Below the pieces are notes generated by a model. It ran no database searches, was not told the origin of the DNA, and saw nothing but the letters and a program-made list of their open reading frames with translations. A stretch of DNA of 64,000 bases from Prevotella sp. (lineage in GTDB: Bacteria; Bacteroidota; Bacteroidia; Bacteroidales; Bacteroidaceae), in contig JAFUUL010000116.1 of assembly GCA_017483805.1 (NCBI GenBank), positions 34,765 to 98,764 on the forward strand, given 5' to 3'. This document shows, piece after piece, positions 52,486 to 63,944 of this stretch (position 1 is the first letter of the stretch; the number at the start of each line of letters is the position of its first letter). Made by a program: the position numbers and the translations under genes.

Positions 52486-53715
52486 ATGAAAAAGAAACTA
52501 CTCATGCTCTTGGCACTCGCCCCGACGATGCTCTGGGCGCAGACATTCGACTTTGACCTGACGAAGGCCCAACCCGTGTATAACGACCAGGACGGCTACG
52601 GCTACGACCTGCTGCCTGCGCCTGACAAGAAGAAGCCCACGGAGCCCTTCTATTTCTCGGTGAAGGTGCCCGACGGCAACTACCGCGTGAAAGTGGTACT
52701 GGGCGGCAAGAAAAACTCGAACACGACTGTGCGCGCCGAAGGTCGCCGACTGATGATGGACAACATCACGACCAGTAAGGCCAAGGACACGCAAACCGTG
52801 GAGTTTGTGGTGAACAAGCGTTCGCCTCAGATAGACGACAAGACCCGCGTAAAGATCAAGGATCGGGAGAAAGACTACCTGGCCTGGGACGACCGTCTGA
52901 CGCTGGAGTTCAACGGCCCTCTGCCCGCTGTGCAGAGCATCCACATCGAGAAGGCCGATGTGCCCACCATCTACCTGTGCGGCAACTCGACCGTGGTGGA
53001 CCAGAACAACGAGCCCTGGGCATCGTGGGGACAGATGATCACTCGCTGGTTCGGACCCGAGGTAGCTGTTTCCAACCACGCCGAGAGCGGCCTGACGGCC
53101 CGCACGTTCATCGGTTCGTTCCGTCTGGACAAGATTCTCTCGACGCTGAAGAAGGGCGACTATGTATTCGTGGAGTTCGGCCATAACGACGAGAAGGAGA
53201 AGCGCCCCGGCGACGGCGCATGGTACCACTACCAGTATCAGTTGAAGATATTCGTCGACCAGGTGCGGGCAAAGGGTGCTGAGATTGTGTTCTGCACGCC
53301 CACCCAGCGCCGCCAGTTTGCCGACGACCGCAAGACCATCCGCAACACCCATGGCGACTTCCCTGCCGCCATGTGCGAGGTGGCCGAGCGCGAGGGCGTA
53401 CCCGTGATCGACCTGAATGCCATGACGAAAACCTTCTTCGAGACTCTGGGCTTCGAGGACTCCAAGCGGGCTCTGGTGCACTATCCTAAGGAAATGTACG
53501 GGCGCGAACTGGCAGACAACACCCACTTCAACCCCTACGGTGCCTACGAGGTGGCCAAATGCGTAGTGATGGGCATGAAGCAACTCCATCTGCCGCTGGT
53601 TCAGTATCTGCGTCCTGACTGGCAGGACTTCGACCCAACTCATCCTGATGACTGGAAGACCTTCCAATGGGCTCCCTCACGATTGGTAGAAAACGCTAAA
53701 CCTGACGGTAATTAA
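52486..53715 (+). CDS. SGNH-hydrolase, CE12-like rhamnogalacturonan acetylesterase
   Basis: The 409-residue secreted protein has a signal peptide (MKKKLLMLLALAPTMLWAQ). An N-terminal beta-sandwich of about 150 residues (YFSVKVPDGNYRVKVVLGG) comes before a GDSL-like hydrolase domain. The catalytic blocks are IYLCGNSTVVDQ (nucleophile Ser, with GNST in place of GDS), VEFGHNDEKE near residue 227 and DNTHFNPYGAYEVA near 350, with the Asp/His pair. This matches CE12 enzymes that remove acetyl groups from rhamnogalacturonan I. It lies 1 nt before a GH106-like gene, which supports a pectin role. Confidence 0.88.
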   Translation: MKKKLLMLLALAPTMLWAQTFDFDLTKAQPVYNDQDGYGYDLLPAPDKKKPTEPFYFSVKVPDGNYRVKVVLGGKKNSNTTVRAEGRRLMMDNITTSKAKDTQTVEFVVNKRSPQIDDKTRVKIKDREKDYLAWDDRLTLEFNGPLPAVQSIHIEKADVPTIYLCGNSTVVDQNNEPWASWGQMITRWFGPEVAVSNHAESGLTARTFIGSFRLDKILSTLKKGDYVFVEFGHNDEKEKRPGDGAWYHYQYQLKIFVDQVRAKGAEIVFCTPTQRRQFADDRKTIRNTHGDFPAAMCEVAEREGVPVIDLNAMTKTFFETLGFEDSKRALVHYPKEMYGRELADNTHFNPYGAYEVAKCVVMGMKQLHLPLVQYLRPDWQDFDPTHPDDWKTFQWAPSRLVENAKPDGN

Positions 53716-53716
53716 T

Positions 53717-56248
53717 ATGAGAAAGTCACTTTTAACTCTGACGTTGGCCGCCTTATCAATGATGGCGTCAGCGCAGTCATGGCCCACTGTCACAACCGAA
53801 GCCAAGCCCGGTGCCCGCTGGTGGTGGCTGGGGTCGGCTGTAGATAAAGAGAATCTGCAGTGGAACCTGCAGCAGTACGGCAACCACGGCATCGGCGCGG
53901 TGGAGATCACCCCGATTTACGGTGTGCAGGGCAATCAGTCGAATAACATAGACTACCTGAGCGACCGTTGGATGGAGATGTTGCACTATACTGGCGAACA
54001 GGCTGAGCGCAACGGCATTGAACTCGACATGGCCACTGGCACGGGCTGGCCTTTCGGCGGTCCCTGGGTACCGCTGGAAGAGAGTGCTTCGCGCATGGTG
54101 TTTGTCGATTCGACCATGAGCGGCGAGGCAGCCAATGTGCTCATGCAGAAGGACCTGGCACTCGCCCTGCCGGCCAAGGACCAGAAGAATAGCCGCTTCG
54201 TGCTACAGCGTGCCTATCCTCAGGCTGACGGACAGGTGCGCGTCATTGCCCTCTACGCTAAGTACGGGGTCATGAAAGTCAAGCGTGCTGCCCCCGGTGG
54301 CGAGGGACTGGTCATCGACCACTTCGACCGCACGGCCGTAGCCAACTATCTGAAGCATATCGAGCAGGCTTTCGAGCGCACTCGGACGCCCTACCCTCAC
54401 ACGTTCTTCAACGACTCCTACGAAGTGGAGGCAGCCACGTGGACGCCCTCGCTGCTCAAGGAGTTTGAGGCTCGTCGTGGCTACCGTCTGGAGGACCATT
54501 TGCCAGAACTGCTGGACTTCGAGCCACAGGTGCTAAGCGACTATCGTGAGACGCTGAGCGACCTGCTGCTGGAGAACTTCACCAACCAATGGACGGCCTG
54601 GGCCCACAGCCACGGGGCCATCACCCGCAATCAGGCGCATGGTTCACCCGCCAACCTGATTGACTGCTACGCGGCGGTAGACATCCCTGAGATTGAGGGC
54701 TTCGGCCTCTCCAACCTGGGCATCAAAGGACTGCGCCAAGACCCCGGCAAAACCCGCAAGAACGATTCAGACTACTCAATGTTCAAGTACGCACCCTCGG
54801 CGGCCCATGTCTGCGGCAAGCCCTACACATCGAGCGAGACCTTCACATGGCTGACCGAGCACTTCCGCACCAGTCTGTCGCAACTGAAGCCAGACCTCGA
54901 CCTGATGTTCTGCGCCGGCGTGAACCATATGTTCTTCCACGGCACTTGCTACTCGCCCAAGGACGACGAGTGGCCTGGCTGGAAGTTCTATGCCTCGATT
55001 GACATGAGTCCCACGAACTCCATCTGGCGCGATGCGCCCTACTTCATGGACTACGTCACCCGTTGCCAGAGTTACCTGCAATGGGGGCAGCCCGACAACG
55101 ACTTCCTGGTGCTGTTGCCCGTGCGCGATGCATGGAAGAAAAATACGGGCAAGCATCTGATGCAGTTCTCCATCCACGCCATGGGCAAATTGATGCCCGA
55201 GTTCCGTGACGCCATCCTTGAGATTGACCGCGCCGGCTTCGACTGCGACTATATCTCTGAGCGTCTGCTGATGGATGTCACATGTCGCGACGGCTTGCTC
55301 GTCACCAAGGCCGGCACCTGCTACAAGGGTCTGGTCATTCCTGGCAGCGGTCAGATGCCTGAGAACGTGAAGCAGCACATCGAAGACCTGAAAGCGCGTG
55401 GAGCCCATATCATGTACGGCATTGACGCCCAGGCGATGGCCAAGGCTGCCCGTCCTGAACCGATGAAGACTTCGCTCGGACTGAAGGCCATCCGCCGTCA
55501 GAACGCCAACGGTTATCACTACTTCATAGCCAACCTGACGCCTGACGACATCCGTCAGAAAGTGACGCTGGCCGTGCCGTTCAAGGCCGCCAAGTGGTTT
55601 AATCCGCTCAATGGCGACATCACCGACGCTACATTCGACGCCCAGGGCATTGACATCTGTCTGCGCAGCGGCGAGTCTATGATCCTGCAGACCTTCGACA
55701 CCAAGATGAATAGTACCAATAGTCAGGTTAGTACGACTAATAGTCCTGCTGCTATCACCCTCAATGGCCCATGGACGCTCTCCTTCATCGACGAGACCCC
55801 CAAAGTGGACAAGACCTACACACTTGACAAACTGCAGACCTGGGAAACCTTGGACGAGCAGACCCGCGTGACGATGGGCACTGGCGTCTATACCACTCAT
55901 TTCAAGATGTCGAAGAAAGAAGATCCGACAGGAACGTGGACAATCGACTTGGGCGACGTGCGCGAGTCGGCTCGCGTCTACATCAACGGACAGTTCATTG
56001 GTTGCGCCTGGAGCGGACCCTTCGTGCTCGACACTCGTGGTGCCTTGAAGGTGGGCGACAATGAATTGCGCATAGAGGTGACTAACCTGCCGGCCAACCG
56101 CATCAGCGAACTGGACCGTCAGGGCGTGAAGTGGCGCAAGATGGAGGAAATCAATGTCGTGGACATCAACTATAAGAAGACGCTCTACGACCAATGGGAA
56201 CCCATGCCCAGCGGTCTGAACTCGAGCGTCCGCCTCGTCAGACAATAG
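53717..56248 (+). CDS. GH106-like alpha-L-rhamnosidase
   Basis: The 843-residue secreted enzyme has a signal peptide (MRKSLLTLTLAALSMMASA). It begins WPTVTTEAKPGARWWWLGSA, typical of the GH106 and related glycosyl hydrolase group. A central barrel includes GIELDMATGTGWPFGGPWVP and FFNDSYEVEAATWTPSLLKE. The C-terminal part from about residue 690 is a GH2-type sugar-binding domain (INGQFIGCAWSGPFVLDTRG). It is shorter than the longest GH106 enzymes. Likely it removes rhamnose from pectin side chains; the linkage is unknown. Its end overlaps the converging amidase gene by 11 nt. Confidence 0.85.
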   Translation: MRKSLLTLTLAALSMMASAQSWPTVTTEAKPGARWWWLGSAVDKENLQWNLQQYGNHGIGAVEITPIYGVQGNQSNNIDYLSDRWMEMLHYTGEQAERNGIELDMATGTGWPFGGPWVPLEESASRMVFVDSTMSGEAANVLMQKDLALALPAKDQKNSRFVLQRAYPQADGQVRVIALYAKYGVMKVKRAAPGGEGLVIDHFDRTAVANYLKHIEQAFERTRTPYPHTFFNDSYEVEAATWTPSLLKEFEARRGYRLEDHLPELLDFEPQVLSDYRETLSDLLLENFTNQWTAWAHSHGAITRNQAHGSPANLIDCYAAVDIPEIEGFGLSNLGIKGLRQDPGKTRKNDSDYSMFKYAPSAAHVCGKPYTSSETFTWLTEHFRTSLSQLKPDLDLMFCAGVNHMFFHGTCYSPKDDEWPGWKFYASIDMSPTNSIWRDAPYFMDYVTRCQSYLQWGQPDNDFLVLLPVRDAWKKNTGKHLMQFSIHAMGKLMPEFRDAILEIDRAGFDCDYISERLLMDVTCRDGLLVTKAGTCYKGLVIPGSGQMPENVKQHIEDLKARGAHIMYGIDAQAMAKAARPEPMKTSLGLKAIRRQNANGYHYFIANLTPDDIRQKVTLAVPFKAAKWFNPLNGDITDATFDAQGIDICLRSGESMILQTFDTKMNSTNSQVSTTNSPAAITLNGPWTLSFIDETPKVDKTYTLDKLQTWETLDEQTRVTMGTGVYTTHFKMSKKEDPTGTWTIDLGDVRESARVYINGQFIGCAWSGPFVLDTRGALKVGDNELRIEVTNLPANRISELDRQGVKWRKMEEINVVDINYKKTLYDQWEPMPSGLNSSVRLVRQ

Positions 56249-56996
56249 AATCGCGATCGTTGAGCACAGGGAACCGGCGGCGCATCTCCCTTACCTCATC
56301 CACGCTCAACGATGCCAAGCAAGCGCCGATACTGCTTTCACAGGAGACCAACAGCCGACCCGACGGGTCGATGACGGCAGAGCCTCCTGTGAAAGTTGTT
56401 TTACGCTCCTGGCCTACCCTATTGACCCCAACCACATAGCATAGGTTCTCTATGGCTCTTGCACGGAGCAGGGTGTCCCAGGCCGCCTGTCGTGCCTGCG
56501 GCCAGTTGGCCACATAGATGACGGCATCATAATCACCCGCCAGTCCGTAGCGCGACCATAGCGGGAAGCGCAGATCGTAGCACGTGAGCAACAGGAAGCG
56601 CAGCCCCCCATACGTCACCACGACATGCACGGCACCTGCCTCGTAGTTCACGTCCTCATGGGCAAAGGTAAAGAGGTGATGCTTGTCGTAGAATTTTACG
56701 CAATCTGGCATTACGAAATAGTGGCGGTTGAAGTAGCGATTCTGTTTGTCTCTGATAGCCAAACTGCCACAAATGGCACAGCCTCGCTCTGCGGCCTTCC
56801 GTCGCATCCAAAGGAGTGCAGTAGAAGTTTCTTCTTCCTCCGCAATATCCTCAGGATGAATAGAATATCCAGTTGACCACATCTCTGGTAGCACATAGAG
56901 GTCTGCCGTCTGCTGGTTTATCAGACTTTCAGCCCGACAGATGTTTTCCTGAGGATTCCCCCAGGCGATATCCATTTGAAGAAGTGATACGTTCAT
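56238..56996 (-). CDS. Carbon-nitrogen hydrolase, omega-amidase (YafV/NIT2)-like
   Basis: The 252-residue nitrilase-superfamily enzyme keeps the Glu-Lys-Cys triad: LYVLPEMWSTGY near residue 37, FYDKHHLFTF near 104 and LLTCYDLRFP near 140. It starts MNVSLLQMDIAWGNPQENI. YafV/NIT2-type members hydrolyse the amide of alpha-ketoglutaramate and similar metabolite-repair substrates, which is the best guess here. It overlaps the methyltransferase gene upstream by 4 nt and the GH106 gene by 11 nt at the 3' end. Confidence 0.9.
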   Translation of the reverse strand: MNVSLLQMDIAWGNPQENICRAESLINQQTADLYVLPEMWSTGYSIHPEDIAEEEETSTALLWMRRKAAERGCAICGSLAIRDKQNRYFNRHYFVMPDCVKFYDKHHLFTFAHEDVNYEAGAVHVVVTYGGLRFLLLTCYDLRFPLWSRYGLAGDYDAVIYVANWPQARQAAWDTLLRARAIENLCYVVGVNRVGQERKTTFTGGSAVIDPSGRLLVSCESSIGACLASLSVDEVREMRRRFPVLNDRDSIV

Positions 56997-57664
56997 AAGT
57001 AAAATTCTTTCGTTAGTTCAACGTAGGCTTCAGAGCCGATGACCAGTTCGCCTCGCTCCAGTTCTTGCGAGTGTTTGCGAAAGGCCAGCAGGTAGCGACG
57101 GGGCGACTTCGCAGGCGTGGTCTTAACGGCACACTCGCGGGTCTTGAAGAAGCCAGCCAATGCGGCTTCCGTCTCCAGACGGGCCTTGCAGTCGAAAGGG
57201 ATGACAACCGACAGTACCCCCCCGTCGCTCAATAGCCGCCAACCATGCGAAATCAGTGCGGCATACGACAATGTGTCAGCATGGCGGGCCATCGTGCGCC
57301 GGGCATCGGGACTCGCCAGCGAGTCGACGAAGTAAGGCGGATTGCTCACCAGACAGTCGTATTCGCCCTGCTCGTCGGCCAGGTCGCACCGTTCGATACG
57401 GATGCGATGGGCAAAGGGTGACTCCGCCACATTCTGACGAGCCTGAAGCACTGCGCCCTCGTCGATGTCGATGCCTGTCACGCCAGCATCAGGAAACCGC
57501 TGAGCCATCATCTGGGCAATCAGACCGGTACCCGTACCGATGTCGAGAATACGCCTGCCCCCCTCGGCCCAGCAGCCAAGGAGCGTCCCGTCGGTGCCTA
57601 CCTTCATGGCGCACAGCGACTGGTGGACGGTGAATTGGCGAAATCTGAAGTAGTCATTTGCCAT
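56993..57664 (-). CDS. tRNA1(Val) (adenine(37)-N6)-methyltransferase, TrmN6/YfiC-like
   Basis: The 223-residue class I SAM methyltransferase starts MANDYFRFRQFTVHQSLCAM and KVGTDGTLLGCWA, the usual TrmN6 opening. The SAM loop is ILDIGTGTGLIAQMMAQR near residue 43, and the N6-adenine motif is LVSNPPYF near 108. It modifies A37 of tRNA1(Val). ATG 57664 is preferred to a TTG further out at 57688, which lies in the promoter. Cotranslated with the amidase gene. Confidence 0.92.
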   Translation of the reverse strand: MANDYFRFRQFTVHQSLCAMKVGTDGTLLGCWAEGGRRILDIGTGTGLIAQMMAQRFPDAGVTGIDIDEGAVLQARQNVAESPFAHRIRIERCDLADEQGEYDCLVSNPPYFVDSLASPDARRTMARHADTLSYAALISHGWRLLSDGGVLSVVIPFDCKARLETEAALAGFFKTRECAVKTTPAKSPRRYLLAFRKHSQELERGELVIGSEAYVELTKEFYL

Positions 57665-57685
57665 AGGAGAAGCGTAATTTGGGTG

Positions 57686-57693
57686 CAAAGATA
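57686..57693 (-). promoter_or_regulatory. -7 element of the TrmN6-like gene
   Basis: The minus strand reads TATCTTTG, 21 nt upstream of ATG 57664. Confidence 0.6.
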
Positions 57694-57698
57694 CAAAT

Positions 57699-57740
57699 AA
57701 ATTGTTAATTCTTGGCCGTTCATTCTTAATTCTTAATTAA
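57699..57740. repeat. TTAAGAATTAAG-type spacer between divergent promoters
   Basis: Inverted-orientation copies (TTGTTAATTCTTGG, CATTCTTAATTCTTAATTAA) fill the gap between the TrmN6-like and lon promoters. Confidence 0.65.
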
Positions 57741-57746
57741 AATTCG

Positions 57747-57754
57747 TACCTTTG
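57747..57754 (+). promoter_or_regulatory. -7 element of lon
   Basis: TACCTTTG lies 18 nt before ATG 57773. I saw no CIRCE-like or sigma-54-like element. Confidence 0.65.
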
Positions 57755-57772
57755 CACACCAATTTCAGAATA

Positions 57773-60256
<2,484 letters not shown>

Positions 60257-60291
60257 ACAATAAACGAGAAATTGTCAAAGTGTAAATCGAA

Positions 60292-61419
60292 ATGACCTTC
60301 GAACTGCAACATACCGACCCCTACAGTAGTGCCCGCACAGGACTAATCACCACCGACCACGGACAGATCAAGACCCCCATCTTCATGCCCGTCGGTACGT
60401 GTGGCAGCGTGAAGGGCGTCCACTTTCAGGAACTGCGCGAGCAGGTGAAGGCCCAGATCATCCTGGGCAACACCTATCATCTCTACCTGCGCCCGGGACT
60501 CGACACACTGCGCAAGGCCGGTGGACTGCACCGTTTCAACACATGGGACCGGCCGATACTGACCGACTCGGGCGGCTTTCAGGTCTTCTCGCTCACCGGC
60601 ATCCGCAAACTGCGCGAGGAGGGCTGCGAGTTCCGCAGCCACATCGACGGTTCTAAGCATGTGTTTACGCCAGAGAACGTGATGGACACGGAGCGCATCA
60701 TCGGGGCCGACATCATGATGGCCCTCGACGAGTGTCCGCCGGGCGAGAGCGACTACGGCTATGCCAAGAAGTCTCTCGGGCTGACCCAGCGCTGGCTGGA
60801 CCGCTGCATCAAGCGTTTCCAGGAGACCGAACCGCTCTACGGCCACCAGCAGGCACTCTTCCCCATCGTGCAGGGCTGCAAATACAAGGACCTGCGGCGG
60901 GAGGCTGCCAAATACGTAGCCGACAAGGGGGCTGAGGGCAACGCCATCGGCGGACTGGCCGTAGGCGAACCGACGGAGGTGATGTACGAGATGATCGAGG
61001 TGGTCAACGAGATACTGCCCAAGGACCGTCCACGCTACCTGATGGGCGTGGGCACGCCGCAGAACATACTGGAGGCCATCGAGCGTGGTGTCGATATGTT
61101 CGACTGCGTGATGCCGACGCGCAACGGCCGCAATGCCCTGCTCTTCACCTATCAGGGCACCATGAATCTGCGCAACAAGAAATGGGAGCAGGATTTTTCA
61201 CCCATCGACCCCGACGGCTGCGACATCGACCGACTGCACACCAAGGCCTACCTGCACCACCTCTTCAAGGCGCAGGAACTGCTGGCCCTGCAGATTGCCT
61301 CGATCCACAACTTGGCATTCTATCTGCGACTGGTCACCGATGCCCGCCAGCACATCGAACAGGGTGACTTCACACAGTGGAAGCGCTCAGTCATCAACGA
61401 TTTAGGACGCCGCGTATGA
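60292..61419 (+). CDS. tgt: Queuine tRNA-ribosyltransferase with altered zinc site
   Basis: The 375-residue TIM-barrel enzyme swaps G34 of GUN-anticodon tRNAs for preQ1. Active-site parts are LTDSGGFQVFSL near residue 97, MALDECPPGE near 143 with the proximal Asp, IGGLAVGE near 222 and FDCVMPTRNGRN with the nucleophile Asp near 270. In the usual zinc motif CxCxxC...H, only the middle Cys and the His remain. An ungapped alignment gives Asp308, Cys310, Asp313 and His339. It may bind metal with Asp ligands or lack zinc. It overlaps the LptF/G-like gene by 4 nt. Confidence 0.93.
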   Translation: MTFELQHTDPYSSARTGLITTDHGQIKTPIFMPVGTCGSVKGVHFQELREQVKAQIILGNTYHLYLRPGLDTLRKAGGLHRFNTWDRPILTDSGGFQVFSLTGIRKLREEGCEFRSHIDGSKHVFTPENVMDTERIIGADIMMALDECPPGESDYGYAKKSLGLTQRWLDRCIKRFQETEPLYGHQQALFPIVQGCKYKDLRREAAKYVADKGAEGNAIGGLAVGEPTEVMYEMIEVVNEILPKDRPRYLMGVGTPQNILEAIERGVDMFDCVMPTRNGRNALLFTYQGTMNLRNKKWEQDFSPIDPDGCDIDRLHTKAYLHHLFKAQELLALQIASIHNLAFYLRLVTDARQHIEQGDFTQWKRSVINDLGRRV

Positions 61420-62537
61420 AGCAACGACTGAAGAACCTACTGGCCCGATTCCTGCCACGGCTTGACCGCTACATCATGGTCAAGTTCATTGGCACCTATA
61501 TCTACTCCATCATACTGATCATCTCCATCAGTATCGTGTTCGACTTCAACGAGAATCTGGCCAAGTTCTCCAACTCTCACGCTCCCTGGCGAGCCATCAT
61601 CTTCGACTACTACGCCAACTTCGTCCCCTACTTCTCCAATCTCTTCTCGCCGCTCTTCGTCTTCATTGCCGTCATCTTCTTCACCTCGAAGTTGGCCGGC
61701 AACAGCGAGATCATCGCCATGCTGGCCAGCGGCACCAGTTTCCGGCGGCTGATGCGGCCCTACATGCTCTCGGCGGCCATCATTGCGGCCGTGAACTTCT
61801 ACTTGGGGGCCTACGTCATCCCGCATGGCAATGTGACGCGCTATAAGTTTGAGACGCAGTACAAGAACAAGAAGCGCGTGACCTCGGCCAGCAATGTGCA
61901 GTTGCAGGTGGCACCAGGCGTGATAGCCTACATACAGCAGTACGACAACAACTCGAAGCGCGGCTATGGCTTCTCGCTCGACAAGTTCGAGGACAAGAAA
62001 CTGGTCAGCCACATGACGGCCAACGTGGTGCAGTATGACACCATCTCCGACTCACGCTACCACTGGAAGGTGATCAGTTACAAGATACGCACGCTGAAGG
62101 GACTGCGCGAGCACATCGAGACGGGTTCCGAACGCGACACGCTCATCATGATGGAGCCCATGGACCTGGTCTACTCGAAGGGTCAGCAGGAAACCTTCAC
62201 CTCGCCCGAACTGCTGCGCTACATATCGAAGCAGCAGGAGCGCGGCTCGCAGAACGTGGTGCAGTATGAAGTGGAGTACCACAAGCGCATAGCCACCTCG
62301 TTCGCCTCGTTCATCCTGACCATCATCGGCGCCTCGCTCTCGGCCCGCAAGCGCAAGGGCGGCATGGGACTAGCCCTGGGACTGGGTCTGGCCCTGTCGT
62401 TCTCCTACATCCTGCTGCAGACGGTTTCGGCCACCTTTGCCATCAATGCCGGCATGCCCGCCATGCTGGCCGCCTGGATACCCAACCTGATTTACATAGT
62501 CATTGCCTATTTCTGCTACAGACAGGCACCGAATTAA
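61416..62537 (+). CDS. LptF/LptG-family permease (YjgP/YjgQ)
   Basis: The 373-residue inner membrane protein matches the LPS-export permeases that work with LptB. Three N-terminal helices follow RYIMVKFIGTYIYSIILIIS (about residues 20-45, 65-90 and 105-128). A periplasmic beta-jellyroll covers about 140-275 (YKFETQYKNKKRVTS, VSHMTANVVQYDTIS). Three C-terminal helices end IPNLIYIVIAYFCYRQAPN. Only one such gene is here; the partner lies elsewhere. ATG 61416 overlaps the tgt stop. The preceding in-frame start at 61377 lies inside tgt and is less likely. Confidence 0.9.
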   Translation: MKQRLKNLLARFLPRLDRYIMVKFIGTYIYSIILIISISIVFDFNENLAKFSNSHAPWRAIIFDYYANFVPYFSNLFSPLFVFIAVIFFTSKLAGNSEIIAMLASGTSFRRLMRPYMLSAAIIAAVNFYLGAYVIPHGNVTRYKFETQYKNKKRVTSASNVQLQVAPGVIAYIQQYDNNSKRGYGFSLDKFEDKKLVSHMTANVVQYDTISDSRYHWKVISYKIRTLKGLREHIETGSERDTLIMMEPMDLVYSKGQQETFTSPELLRYISKQQERGSQNVVQYEVEYHKRIATSFASFILTIIGASLSARKRKGGMGLALGLGLALSFSYILLQTVSATFAINAGMPAMLAAWIPNLIYIVIAYFCYRQAPN

Positions 62538-62574
62538 GTTAAGAGTTAATAGTTTATAGTTAAGAGTTAAGAAC
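62535..62574. repeat. TTAAGAGTTAATAG spacer before the helicase gene
   Basis: AAGTTAAGAGTTAATAGTTT and further GTTAAGAGTTAAG copies fill the gap between the LptF/G-like stop and the GTG start of the helicase. Confidence 0.7.
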
Positions 62575-63840
62575 GTGACATTTGAAGAAACATACCTAAA
62601 CGACAACATCCTCGACGCACTCTACGACATGCACTTCGAGGAAATGACGCCCATACAAGAGCGGTGCATACCAGAGATACTCAACGGCCGCGACGTGCTG
62701 GGCGTGGCCCAGACCGGAACCGGCAAGACGGCAGCCTACCTGCTGCCTATCCTGTCGATGCTCGACGACGGCGGCTATCCCGAGGACGCCATCAACTGCG
62801 TGGTCATGTCTCCCACGCGCGAACTGGCCCAGCAGATAGACCAGGCCATGGAGGGCTTTTCCTACTACCTGCAGGACGTGAGCAGCATAGCCGTATACGG
62901 CGGCAACGACGGCTCACGCTTCGACCAAGAAATGAAGAGCCTGCGCGGCGGCGCACCCGTGGTCATCGCCACTCCGGGCCGACTGCTCAGCCACCTGAAG
63001 GTGGGCAACCTCGACCTCTCGCGCACCTCGTTTTTCGTGCTCGACGAAGCCGACCGTATGCTCGACATGGGCTTCTCTGAAGATATCATGCAGATCAACG
63101 CCCTGCTGCCCAAGGACTGCCAGAAGGTGATGTTCTCGGCCACCATGCCCTCGAAGATTCGCGAACTGGCCGTATCCCTGCTCCGAAATCCCGTGGAGGT
63201 GAAACTCAAGGTGAGCCGTCCGGCCGAGAAGATCCACCAGATGGCCTACGTGTGCTACGAGCCCCAGAAGGTGAGCATCGTGGAGCACATATTTAAGCAA
63301 GGAGGCCTGCAGCGCGTCATCATCTTCTGCGGCAAGAAGGACAAGGTGAAAGACATCAACCGCACCCTGCAGCGTCTGAAGATCAACTGTGCCCCCATGC
63401 ACAGCGACCTGAGCCAGGCTGAGCGCGACGAGGTGATGTACCGCTTCAAGGCCGGACAGGTGGACGTGCTGGTGGCTACAGACATCGTGGCCCGCGGCAT
63501 CGACATCGACGATATCCGCATGGTCATCAACTTCGATGTGCCTCACGACTCTGAGGACTACGTTCACCGTATCGGCCGCACAGCCCGTGCCGACCGCGAC
63601 GGCGAGGCCATCACGTTGGTGAGCGACCGCGACATCCTGCGGTTTCAGAAGATAGAGCAGTTCCTGCAGAAAGAGGTTGAGAAACTCCCCCTGCCCGAAG
63701 GCTTGGGCGAATGTCCCGAATACAAGTCAGCCCCCGCTGCCAAAAAGTCAAGCGGAGGCAGCCGCCACCGTGGCAGAGGCCGTGGCCGCAAAGACCGCGG
63801 TCGCGGGCGCGGCCATCAGAAAGGCAACAAGAAAGAGTGA
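62575..63840 (+). CDS. DEAD-box RNA helicase (RhlE-like) with RG-rich tail
   Basis: The 421-residue helicase unwinds RNA, probably in ribosome assembly or RNA decay. Motifs in order are the Q motif (TPIQERCIPEIL), AQTGTGKTAA near residue 45, PTRELAQQ, ATPGRLL, VLDEADRMLDMGF near 150, MFSATMP, VATDIVARGIDI near 305 and HRIGRTARA near 340. The tail from about residue 390 is basic and RG-rich (RHRGRGRGRKDRGRGRGH). It appears to start with GTG at 62575, giving MTFEETYLNDNILDALYDM. No ATG closer to the Q motif fits the family. It may be cotranscribed with tgt-lptF/G. Confidence 0.93.
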   Translation: MTFEETYLNDNILDALYDMHFEEMTPIQERCIPEILNGRDVLGVAQTGTGKTAAYLLPILSMLDDGGYPEDAINCVVMSPTRELAQQIDQAMEGFSYYLQDVSSIAVYGGNDGSRFDQEMKSLRGGAPVVIATPGRLLSHLKVGNLDLSRTSFFVLDEADRMLDMGFSEDIMQINALLPKDCQKVMFSATMPSKIRELAVSLLRNPVEVKLKVSRPAEKIHQMAYVCYEPQKVSIVEHIFKQGGLQRVIIFCGKKDKVKDINRTLQRLKINCAPMHSDLSQAERDEVMYRFKAGQVDVLVATDIVARGIDIDDIRMVINFDVPHDSEDYVHRIGRTARADRDGEAITLVSDRDILRFQKIEQFLQKEVEKLPLPEGLGECPEYKSAPAAKKSSGGSRHRGRGRGRKDRGRGRGHQKGNKKE

Positions 63841-63861
63841 GCCGTCATAGGCATCTGAAAC

Positions 63862-63896
63862 GAGGGTGTGTCAAAATAGGCACATCCTCTTTTTTA
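63862..63896 (+). terminator. Terminator of the helicase gene
   Basis: GAGGGTGTG (63862-63870) pairs with CACATCCTC (63881-63889) with one G-U pair, followed by six T residues. The sequence GAGGGTGTGTCAAAAT also resembles the ends of some Bacteroidales insertion sequences; see findings. Confidence 0.75.
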
Positions 63897-63904
63897 TATC
63901 TATT

Positions 63905-63944
63905 ATCAGCAGTCAAGAGTCCTGTATAATTCTTGACCGCTGAT
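63905..63944. repeat. Imperfect 14-nt inverted repeat near the right edge
   Basis: ATCAGCAGTCAAGA (63905-63918) and TCTTGACCGCTGAT (63931-63944) pair with one mismatch and are followed by CT-rich sequence on the plus strand. The last 56 nt show no recognisable gene. Confidence 0.55.
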
